Part shown: piece by piece, positions 1 to 5,307 of the stretch
How the letters are laid out: each line of letters begins with the position of its first letter
Numbering within the stretch: the stretch's first letter is position 1
Translations under genes and position numbers: made by a program
The notes under the pieces: model-generated
Told to the model about the DNA's origin: nothing
What the model saw: the letters and a program-made list of their open reading frames with translations, nothing else
Database searches by the model: none
DNA from: Mycobacterium sp.
GTDB taxonomy: Bacteria; Actinomycetota; Actinomycetes; Mycobacteriales; Mycobacteriaceae
Assembly (NCBI GenBank): GCA_025965815.1
Contig: JAOPWF010000469.1
Span: 1-7,990 of the forward strand
Reading direction: 5' to 3'
Length of the DNA stretch: 7,990 bases

Positions 1-497
1 AACAGGCCGGTGACGACCAAGCCGGTAGCCCCACCGAAACCCAATGTCCCGGAGAGCACCGCGAGCGCGCCGACGAGTCGGTCGGCGGGCAGTTCCTCCC
101 GCAGTATCGCCACGCTGATCGGATACAGCGCAAACGAAACACCCTGCATCACACGCGCCACGATGAGCAGCGCCAGCGACGATGTAGTCGCCGCGAGCAG
201 TGAGCCGATCAGCACGATCGCCAGCACCCAGAGCAGTACGCGTTTCTTGCTGTGCAGGTCGGCCAGTCGCCCGATCAGGGGCGTCGCGGCGGCGGCGGCG
301 AGCAGATTGGCGGTGACCGCCCAGCTCACGGAAACAACCGATGCGTGCAGCTGCGAGCCGATGATGCCGAGCACCGGCACCACGGCCGTCTGCAGGACCG
401 CGACGGTGAGCACCACCATGCTCAAGGCTGCCACCAGCAGTCGGGGCCGTCCGTACGCATCCTCGGCAGGTGACTGTGCCGTACCGGTCTCGAACAA
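1..497 (-). CDS. MFS drug-type exporter, N-terminal part (3' end outside the window)
   Basis: About 165 N-terminal residues of a membrane transporter of the major facilitator superfamily, most like the 14-helix EmrB/QacA (DHA2) drug-proton antiporters. Read on the minus strand, it opens with a short polar segment, then helix 1 (LLVAALSMVVLTVAVLQTAV), then SWAVTANLLAAAAATPLIGR and LADLHSKKRVLL. The latter is MFS motif A in the loop between helices 2 and 3. Helices 3 and 4 follow (WVLAIVLIGSLLAA; LLIVARVMQGVSFALYPISV). No ATG or GTG lies in frame upstream of the first helix. The best start is a TTG at 495-497, preceded 9 bases upstream by the strong ribosome-binding site AGGAAAGG (507-514 on the plus strand). 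A weak -10-like CATAAT (523-528, minus strand) lies upstream without a good -35. The substrate cannot be told from this half. The gene is divergent from the thioesterase, with 115 bases between start codons. Confidence 0.85.
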   Translation of the reverse strand, partial: MFETGTAQSPAEDAYGRPRLLVAALSMVVLTVAVLQTAVVPVLGIIGSQLHASVVSVSWAVTANLLAAAAATPLIGRLADLHSKKRVLLWVLAIVLIGSLLAATTSSLALLIVARVMQGVSFALYPISVAILREELPADRLVGALAVLSGTLGFGGATGLVVTGL

Positions 498-612
498 GCC
501 CTGTATCCTTTCCTGGACTTCGATTATGTCGTCTAACCAATCCGACCGCTCACCAGGGGTCGGTGTGCAACCGAACCAGAGACGGCCACGGCAGCTGTGC
601 GAGGATGCCCGA

Positions 613-1428
613 ATGACCGAACCTCCCTCCCATTTCACGCTGACCGACCGGGGAGAGTTTCAGCCGACCGTTTTCGCGCAAAGCCACTGGGGCGACGATC
701 ATCTCAACGGGCCCGCAGTGGTTGGGTTGGCCGCACAGGTCCTGGAGCATGAGTACGGATCCGAGGACTTTCTGCCGGCACGACTGACCGTCGACCTCTT
801 CAAGGCGGCGCGGGGAGTCCCGACCACCACAAGCCTGGCGCTGATGCGCGACGGCCGACGCGTGCGCAATGCGGAGTGCAGCATCATCCAGAACGGGGTG
901 GTGGTCGCACGCGCCAGCATGCTGCAGTACCGGCGCTCGGCCGCCCCGGCCGGACAAGAGTGGGCCGCGGGCATCGGCTTCGCGCCGCCGGCGGAACTGG
1001 ATGATTCCGCGTTCACCTACGTGGGCAGTGACGATGCGGGTTGGACCCGGACCGCTGCGGAACACCAGAACGATTCCCGGAAGCGCTTCTACAACCGCAG
1101 CATCGATGTGCTTGCGGGCGAGAAGAATTCGCCGTTCGTCCGCGCCGCAATGGTGGCCGAGGCAACCAGCCTGGTGACCAACCTGGGCACCCGGGGCGTG
1201 GGGTACATCAACGGCGACATCACGGTGGCACTGGCACGCCTGCCGGTCGACGGCTGGATCGGTGTGCAGGCCGACTCGCACTGGGGCGCCGACGGCGTGG
1301 CGACCGGGACGGCAACCCTGTTCGATGATGTGGGGCCGTTCGGCTCCGGACTGGTTACCGCCATCAGCAATCCCGGCGCCCAGATCGACTTCGCGGACGA
1401 TGCCTTCCCGTCGAGATGGGTCACCTGA
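613..1428 (+). CDS. Acyl-CoA thioesterase, double-hotdog (TesB-like, 4HBT_3) family
   Basis: A 271-residue protein that reads as an actinobacterial acyl-CoA thioesterase-like protein. It would hydrolyse acyl-CoA thioesters in the cytosol; the substrate is unknown. The first hotdog unit has QSHWGDDHLNGPAVVGLAA at residues 23-41, with the Asp/His and NGP motif common in this family. The strand RLTVDLFKAARGVPTTTSL and the pattern VRNAECSIIQNGVVVARASML follow. The second unit includes GYINGDITVALARLPVDGWIG and the closing GVATGTATLFDDVGPFGSGL. The size fits the family. The ATG at 613 is preceded by GAGGA (601-605) at 7 bases. The same frame stays open far upstream, but that part is low-complexity and is antisense to the exporter, so it is not counted. 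The last 8 bases overlap the end of the convergent molybdoenzyme gene. The family assignment is firm; the substrate is not. Confidence 0.88.
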   Translation: MTEPPSHFTLTDRGEFQPTVFAQSHWGDDHLNGPAVVGLAAQVLEHEYGSEDFLPARLTVDLFKAARGVPTTTSLALMRDGRRVRNAECSIIQNGVVVARASMLQYRRSAAPAGQEWAAGIGFAPPAELDDSAFTYVGSDDAGWTRTAAEHQNDSRKRFYNRSIDVLAGEKNSPFVRAAMVAEATSLVTNLGTRGVGYINGDITVALARLPVDGWIGVQADSHWGADGVATGTATLFDDVGPFGSGLVTAISNPGAQIDFADDAFPSRWVT

Positions 1429-2134
1429 GATACGTTGCGGTGCATTGCCCTTCGCGCCGTCTGCCCCTGGCGCAGAGATACGCGATCGGCACGCTGAGGG
1501 CGCGATAAACGTGCCGCACGGACCACGGTGGAACGTGGGGATGACGCTCCTCCTGCCAGACGTGTCCCCTCGGATGGCGAATGATGAACCGCGACAGCAC
1601 ATGGCTGATCGGAGACACCGGCGTATCCTCCGGTTCAGAGGTATGCAGCTCGATGCGGCACAGGTGTTTGGTGCTCATGTAGCCGTACTGGTTGGGGCTG
1701 AGGAACCTGGCCGGGGCTCCATGGTCACCGTCGAGCGGCCGTCCGTTGAGGCGCTGTGCGATCAGCACGTCATCGGCCAGGGCGTCCTCGATACAGACGA
1801 CCGAGCGGTAGCGGTCGAGGCCGCAGAAGACGACATGGCTGACCGATGTCACTGGTTGAAGCGCCGGTTCGATGAAGGTGCGGTACACCGACTGGAACGA
1901 AACCCCTTCCCAGCGAAGGTCGGTGGCCGACCAGCCGGCGACGCAGTGAAAGTCGGCGGTGAGCTCTCGCCGGGGGAGCACGGCCAGAGCGGACAGCGCC
2001 ACGGTGAAAGGCTCTGTGACTACCCCGCGTATCTCGATCGCGGGGTCCACGGGGACTGATGGCGGGGGCCGCCACAGGTGTCCTCCGAAGCGCGGAAATC
2101 CGTCGATCCGGCGTTGGCCGGGCGGGAGTCTCAT
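1421..2134 (-). CDS. Molybdopterin-dependent oxidoreductase, sulfite-oxidase fold, single domain
   Basis: A 237-residue protein with the Oxidored_molyb (sulfite oxidase/YedY-MsrP-like) catalytic fold. The molybdenum-ligating cysteine is probably Cys64 in FHCVAGWSATDLRWEGVSF (residues 62-80), the usual H-C-x-x-GWS-x-x-x-x-W-x-G motif. DGDHGAPARFLSPNQYGYMS and STKHLCRIEL (about 135-163) match the typical HG-x-P-R/YG-x-K/IEL cofactor-binding region. It lacks a Tat or Sec signal peptide, a heme domain, a dimerization domain and membrane helices, so it is probably a cytosolic minimal molybdoenzyme. No membrane heme partner such as MsrQ is encoded in the window, so the electron partner is unknown. 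The start is the ATG at 2134. It overlaps the stop of the DUF2867 gene in ATGA, implying translational coupling; there is little ribosome-binding site of its own. An in-frame ATG at 2164 is possible but would extend inside the upstream gene. The reaction is unknown, so sulfite oxidation should not be assumed. Confidence 0.87.
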   Translation of the reverse strand: MRLPPGQRRIDGFPRFGGHLWRPPPSVPVDPAIEIRGVVTEPFTVALSALAVLPRRELTADFHCVAGWSATDLRWEGVSFQSVYRTFIEPALQPVTSVSHVVFCGLDRYRSVVCIEDALADDVLIAQRLNGRPLDGDHGAPARFLSPNQYGYMSTKHLCRIELHTSEPEDTPVSPISHVLSRFIIRHPRGHVWQEERHPHVPPWSVRHVYRALSVPIAYLCARGRRREGQCTATYLR

Positions 2135-2733
2135 GTCGGTGATTGCGCAACCCGCGTGTTCCATGCTCGTTCGATCTGTCTCATGAGCGCGGGATACACC
2201 ACCCAGTGCCGAAACGGCTTGATGAGGGCCATGTAGAAGCTGCCGAAGCGACCGCGTGGCTTGACGTAGACGGCCATCTGTCCCTGGTAGCAGCCGTCAC
2301 TCTGCGGTACCCAACTCAGGTGCATGACGCCGTGCACGGTCTGGTTGGACAGTTCCGCGGCCCATTCGGACTGCGTGCGATACAGCGGTACGAACGGTAG
2401 GGAGCCGACGTTCATACCCTGCGCCGACTTGCGCAGATCCTCGGGCAGCCGGTCGACCAGGGATGACTCGTGCTTGCCTGGAATCGGTAGCTTGCCGGTG
2501 GCGTCGTCCCAGCCGAACCATTTGCCCAGTCGCCAGCGGATCGCGAACAGCAGGCGGGTAGCAAGAGATCGTCCGTCGGCGGGGTCGAGAGACGACATCA
2601 CTTCGAGCATCGTGGGGAATTCCTGGGCGTCACCGTGGGCGGGAAGGGCCCAGACATCCTCCAAGGTGAAGTCGGGCGCGATGTCGCGGATCCGCCACGG
2701 GCGGGACTCGTGTGCGGTATTCGGGAGCCTCAT
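2131..2733 (-). CDS. DUF2867 family protein
   Basis: A 200-residue protein recognised as DUF2867 from its overall pattern. It has an early LEDVWALPAHGDAQEFPTML (residues 24-43), then LDPADGRSLATRLLFAIRWRLGKWFGWD (49-76), GSLPFVPLYRTQSEWAAELSN (110-130), and HGVMHLSWV followed by GQMAVYVKPRGRFGSFYMALIKPFRHWVVYPALMRQIERAW (151-191), in shape much like other actinobacterial members. I know of no enzymatic function for the family, and the sequence shows no metal or nucleotide motif. The last third looks amphipathic rather than transmembrane. It is the first gene of the leftward operon under the two-palindrome control region, and it is fused by a 4-base ATGA overlap to the molybdoenzyme, which suggests a joint role. 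The start ATG at 2731-2733 has GAGG about 9 bases upstream. The reading frame stays open further upstream across the promoter and tetR, but those residues are not family-like. Confidence 0.9.
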   Translation of the reverse strand: MRLPNTAHESRPWRIRDIAPDFTLEDVWALPAHGDAQEFPTMLEVMSSLDPADGRSLATRLLFAIRWRLGKWFGWDDATGKLPIPGKHESSLVDRLPEDLRKSAQGMNVGSLPFVPLYRTQSEWAAELSNQTVHGVMHLSWVPQSDGCYQGQMAVYVKPRGRFGSFYMALIKPFRHWVVYPALMRQIERAWNTRVAQSPT

Positions 2734-2748
2734 GCTGCTCGACCTCGA

Positions 2749-2768
2749 TCCATACGATGTCGTATGGA
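2749..2768. promoter_or_regulatory. Operator 1: perfect 9+2+9 palindrome, probable TetR-family binding site
   Basis: TCCATACGA, spacer TG, then TCGTATGGA: a perfect inverted repeat over 20 bases. It sits between the -10 element and the start codon of the leftward operon, covering the expected transcription start. A repressor bound here would block initiation or clearance. Its core recurs in operator 2. Binding by the adjacent TetR protein is inferred from the arrangement. Confidence 0.75.
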
Positions 2769-2796
2769 GGTTACCCAGCACTCTTGCGTCTGTCAA
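2768..2796 (-). promoter_or_regulatory. Promoter of the DUF2867-molybdoenzyme operon
   Basis: On the minus strand there is a consensus -35 TTGACA (2791-2796), a 17-base spacer and -10 TAACCT (2768-2773). Transcription would start near 2760-2762, inside operator 1, giving a leader of about 28 bases before the ATG. The -35 touches operator 2 at base 2796. The -10 departs from consensus (it matches TANNNT) but the spacing is ideal. Confidence 0.6.
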
Positions 2797-2812
2797 TACG
2801 GTGCCGTATAGA
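2784..2812 (+). promoter_or_regulatory. Promoter of tetR, probably giving a leaderless message
   Basis: -35 TTGCGT (2784-2789), a 17-base spacer and -10 TATAGA (2807-2812). The expected start of transcription, about 7-9 bases after the -10, falls at 2819-2821, which is the GTG start codon itself. No ribosome-binding site precedes the GTG. Both facts point to a leaderless mRNA, a form common in mycobacteria. The -10 overlaps operator 2 (2796-2809), so the gene is probably autorepressed. Confidence 0.6.
2796..2809. promoter_or_regulatory. Operator 2: perfect 6+2+6 palindrome with the same core as operator 1
   Basis: ATACGG, spacer TG, then CCGTAT. It shares the core ATACGRTGYCGTAT with operator 1, and the two centres are 44 bases apart, about four helical turns on the same face. 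It overlaps the tetR -10 and the edge of the divergent -35, so binding could shut both promoters. Confidence 0.65.
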
Positions 2813-2820
2813 TATGTCCC

Positions 2821-3378
2821 GTGGCCAATGTGCGAACACCACGCGGCGCATGGGTGCACGCAGCGCTGCAGGCCCTGGCCGCGGGGGGCCCGGATGCCGT
2901 GCGGGTCGAGGCGCTGGCCGCGCGCCTGGGAGTGTCCAAAGGTGGCTTCTACTGGCACTTCACGGATCGCCAGGCGCTGCTGACCGAGATGCTCGACAGC
3001 TGGGAGAAAGCGGGTGTCGAGGAGGTCATCGCACGCGTCGAGCGTCAACCGGCCGACCCGCGAGCCAAGTTGCAGCAGTTGTTCGAGCTGGCCTCGGCGC
3101 CCGGTGCGCTGGACGCGGAACTGGCAGTGCGGGACTGGGCGCGCCGCGACACCAACGTCGCCGAGCGGCTTCACCGCGTGGACAACCGACGGATGGAGTA
3201 TCTGCGTTCCCTCTTCGCACAGTTCTGCCCGGACGACAGGGACGTCGAGGCGTGCAGCATGCTGGCGTTCTCGCTGTTCATCGGCAACTACTTCATCGCG
3301 GCCGAACACGGCGACAAGACCCGGTTGCAGGTGCTGCAACTAGCGATCGATCGACTGCTCAGCGCGTCGTGGGAATGA
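2821..3378 (+). CDS. TetR/AcrR-family transcriptional repressor
   Basis: A 185-residue cytosolic DNA-binding regulator. The N-terminal helix-turn-helix covers about residues 10-55: AALQALAAGGPDAVRVEALA, then ARLGVSKGGFYWHFTDRQAL, ending in LTEMLDSWEK. The recognition-helix segment VSKGGFYWHF is diagnostic of the family. The C-terminal two thirds form the variable helical ligand-binding and dimerization domain; the ligand cannot be predicted. The start is the GTG at 2821, which directly precedes the HTH domain and coincides with the predicted transcription start. The gene is divergent from the DUF2867-molybdoenzyme operon and separated from it by two matching palindromes. It therefore most likely represses that operon and itself, releasing when a small molecule binds. 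It converges on the P1 peptidase gene, with 19 bases between the stops. Confidence 0.92.
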   Translation: MANVRTPRGAWVHAALQALAAGGPDAVRVEALAARLGVSKGGFYWHFTDRQALLTEMLDSWEKAGVEEVIARVERQPADPRAKLQQLFELASAPGALDAELAVRDWARRDTNVAERLHRVDNRRMEYLRSLFAQFCPDDRDVEACSMLAFSLFIGNYFIAAEHGDKTRLQVLQLAIDRLLSASWE

Positions 3379-3382
3379 TGCA

Positions 3383-3396
3383 GCGGTCAACACCGC
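3383..3396. terminator. Small hairpin in the convergent tetR/peptidase junction
   Basis: GCGGT, loop CAAC, then ACCGC: a 5-base-pair stem filling most of the 19-base gap between the two stop codons. It has no T-tract on either strand and the stem is short. It could be a weak bidirectional terminator of the tail-less kind proposed in mycobacteria, or it could be chance. Confidence 0.25.
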
Positions 3397-3397
3397 G

Positions 3398-4555
3398 TCA
3401 GGCGAGCAGGTCCTTCAGCCGGTCGTGCGGCAGGCACGGTGAACGGTGATCGTCGCGGCCGACCATATCGCGGTTGACCACCAACGCGTTGAGAACCGCC
3501 TCTTCGACGGACTGCACGACGGCGGTGTACAGGTCGTCCATGCGCCCCCAGGGCATGAAGGTCAGCGTGCCGAATTCGTCGTCGCCGACCGGGCCGATGG
3601 GGAAGGAGCTTTGCAGGCCAGGTACGTCCGCTGTGGAGAACGCCAGGAAGATGTCACCGGAGAAGTGGCTGCCCGTGGTCCCGGTTCGGCTCAGGCCCAA
3701 CGGGACTCGGCGGGCCAGCGCCTTGCACTGACCTGGTAGTAGGGGAGCGTCGGTGGCGACGATGGCGATCACCGAGCCTGCGCCGGCTGGCGGCTTGATT
3801 CCCAGGTCGACCTCGAACCAGTCGCCGAGCATGGGGTTGTCGTCGGCGAGGTCCCGTCCTACATGTCTTCCGGCCACGGTGAGTTCGGCGCGAGAGCCGA
3901 AGTTGGCCTGAACGAACGCGGCAACGGTAAAGGTGTGCGACCCGTAGGGGACCAGCCTTGACGATGTGCCGTTGCCGCCCTTGTACTCATAGCAGTTCAT
4001 TCCCGTTCCGCCACCGACCGACCCCTCGGCGACGGGCCCCGGCGTCGCCGAGTCGAGCGCGGATTCGACGTCCTCTGACCGGACGTGGCCGCCATTGATG
4101 TCGTTCAGGTAGCCGTCCCATGTCTCGGCGCACACCGGCAACAGCCACTGTCGTGCAAGCTGCGGCCTGACCCGGTTCACCCAGCTGATGACTCCTGAAT
4201 GGCATGCGCCGACCGCGTGCGTGTTCGACAGCACGATAGGCAGATTGAACGAACCCGCTTCCTCGATCCACGTCGTTCCGGTCATCTCGCCGTTGCCGTT
4301 GAGCGAGTACCAGCCCGCGGCGCAGGGTTGCCCGAGGCCGCCTTTCCCGCGGGGCAGGATCGCAGTGACCCCGGTGCGGACCGGGCCGCGGCCGACCACC
4401 AGCGGACCGTCCCCGGTGACCAACGTCGTCACGCCGACTTCGACGCCCGGGACGTCGGTGATCGCGTTGAGGTTCCCTGGCTCTCCCGGCAGGTCGACGC
4501 CGAGTCCGCGCGCCCGGGGACGCCCGTCGGGCGTGTGGGTCTGGGGTCTGTTCAC
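3398..4555 (-). CDS. P1 family aminopeptidase, DmpA/BapA type (self-processing N-terminal nucleophile hydrolase)
   Basis: A 385-residue member of peptidase family S58 (L-aminopeptidase D-amidase/D-esterase). These enzymes cut themselves into alpha and beta chains, and the new N-terminal Ser is the nucleophile that releases N-terminal residues from peptides, amides or beta-peptides. Landmarks are NAITDVPGVEVGVTTL (30-45), GPVRTGVTAILPRG (57-70), IVLSNTHAVG (107-116), EGSVGGGTGM (177-186), KGGNGTSSR (192-200), VQANFG (215-220), GSVIAIVATDAPLLPGQCKAL (260-280) and SGDIFLAFST (299-308). The cleavage site is probably Gly260/Ser261, giving a 125-residue beta chain like DmpA. Asn218, Ser261, Ser299 and Asp301 have the same mutual spacing as the BapA residues I remember (Asn207, Ser250, Ser288, Glu290). 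It has no signal peptide. The GTG start follows a strong AGGAGG (4566-4571) by 10 bases. It is divergent from the broken thioesterase and permease. Confidence 0.93.
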   Translation of the reverse strand: MNRPQTHTPDGRPRARGLGVDLPGEPGNLNAITDVPGVEVGVTTLVTGDGPLVVGRGPVRTGVTAILPRGKGGLGQPCAAGWYSLNGNGEMTGTTWIEEAGSFNLPIVLSNTHAVGACHSGVISWVNRVRPQLARQWLLPVCAETWDGYLNDINGGHVRSEDVESALDSATPGPVAEGSVGGGTGMNCYEYKGGNGTSSRLVPYGSHTFTVAAFVQANFGSRAELTVAGRHVGRDLADDNPMLGDWFEVDLGIKPPAGAGSVIAIVATDAPLLPGQCKALARRVPLGLSRTGTTGSHFSGDIFLAFSTADVPGLQSSFPIGPVGDDEFGTLTFMPWGRMDDLYTAVVQSVEEAVLNALVVNRDMVGRDDHRSPCLPHDRLKDLLA

Positions 4556-4633
4556 CGCCGGCGGACCTCCTGTGAATAGTCTGAAATGCTAAGGGCCGCA
4601 GGCACAATACGCCGCGATGTCCCGGGCCACCGG

Positions 4634-4650
4634 GTCGGCACGAAGCCGAC
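4634..4650. promoter_or_regulatory. Inverted repeat between the peptidase and the divergent genes
   Basis: GTCGGC, loop ACGAA, then GCCGAC: a perfect 6-base inverted repeat in the short region between the divergent starts, just upstream of the -10-like TACTAT. It could be an operator for a regulator of one or both genes, or a chance hairpin in GC-rich DNA. No second copy is seen nearby. Confidence 0.3.
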
Positions 4651-4662
4651 GTGCACTACGCA

Positions 4663-4668
4663 TACTAT
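4663..4668 (+). promoter_or_regulatory. -10-like element TACTAT
   Basis: TACTAT fits the mycobacterial TANNNT -10 pattern. A start 7-8 bases downstream would fall at the ATG at 4676, which would make that message leaderless. There is no convincing -35, so the call is tentative. Confidence 0.3.
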
Positions 4669-4675
4669 TCGCGTT

Positions 4676-5231
4676 ATGACATTGCTGCCGACGACGTTCA
4701 CAAAGCCGTGACCGCTGACCGCGATGGCGCTCAAACCGACTACTGGGCTCATCTTGGTCCCACGTCGGACCGGGGCGGACCGCACTTCGCCGACCTCATC
4801 GACCAGGTTCGTAGGGTTCAGGACGGCGTCGTGGCCGCCCGGCTGCCGGCTGACGCCGCCGCGCAGCTGGTCGCCCAACTGGCCGAGGTCGCCGATGTGC
4901 TGGCGGCCCACGAAGTCGCGGCGCTCGAGGCTCCGGCGGGCGCGCGGTTGGACCTTCCCGGTCGCGGGCATCCCTTTGTGCCGCCACACGTCGTCGACAA
5001 GCGGACCGGTTCCGAGGTGAGCGCGCATGTCACCTTCACTCGGTACTTCCTGGGCGGCAACGGTGCGGCGACCGGAGGAGCGCACGCGGTGCTGTTCAAC
5101 GAGATCCTGGGCCGACTGAGCATCGGCAGTGAAGGCCGAACGATTCATCTCCGGACGGTTGCTCGACGGCGAGGTCGTTGTCGCGGAGTGCCGAGGGTCT
5201 GTTCATCGAGCTGCTGCCGGGCCAGCCCTAG
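4676..5231 (+). pseudogene. Broken PaaI-like hotdog thioesterase (internal deletion plus frameshift)
   Basis: Remains of a mycobacterial PaaI-type acyl-CoA thioesterase spread over several reading frames. The main part, read from about 4708, gives GGPHFADLIDQVRRVQDGVV, later LDLPGRGHPFVPPHVVDKRT, then VSAHVTFTRYFLGGNGAATGGAHAVLFNEILGRLSIGS, the N-terminal hotdog half. The frame is then lost near 5130. The next frame gives ERFISGRLLDGEVVVAEC (5141-5191) with the central strands missing, roughly 30-40 codons compared with relatives. One extra C at about 5191-5192 shifts the frame again, and the correct ending EGLFIELLPGQP follows (5193-5228, stop TAG 5229-5231). The usual catalytic HGG of NGxxHGG reads TGG. 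The 5' end is unclear: an ATG at 4676 reads 11 codons to a stop that overlaps a GTG at 4708, and a GTG at 4651 is also in the main frame. The gene lies just upstream of the permease and was probably co-transcribed with it. Confidence 0.75.
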
Positions 5232-5307
5232 TCACGTCACGGCGGACAGGCATCACCGTGGTCGAATGGACCGCAACGACAGCAGGACTTCTGGAGGGAA
5301 CCGTCGA

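Noticed and set aside
10..612. In-frame upstream extension of the thioesterase, giving a 472-residue reading frame
   Set aside because: It is low-complexity Ser/Thr/Ala-rich and lies antisense to a clear MFS exporter. The thioesterase family begins at the ATG at 613, which has a ribosome-binding site.
605..616. Three-codon ORF (Met-Pro-Glu-stop) overlapping the thioesterase start
   Set aside because: Too short to judge; it arises easily by chance around a GAGGATG ribosome-binding site.
550..1602. Long open frame on the minus strand, antisense to the thioesterase
   Set aside because: Rich in Arg, Gly and His with no recognisable domain, typical of the shadow frames in high-GC DNA.
2734..3339. 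Upstream extension of the DUF2867 reading frame across the promoter and tetR
   Set aside because: It would cross two palindromes and two promoters and run antisense to a definite TetR gene. The family homology starts after the ATG at 2733.
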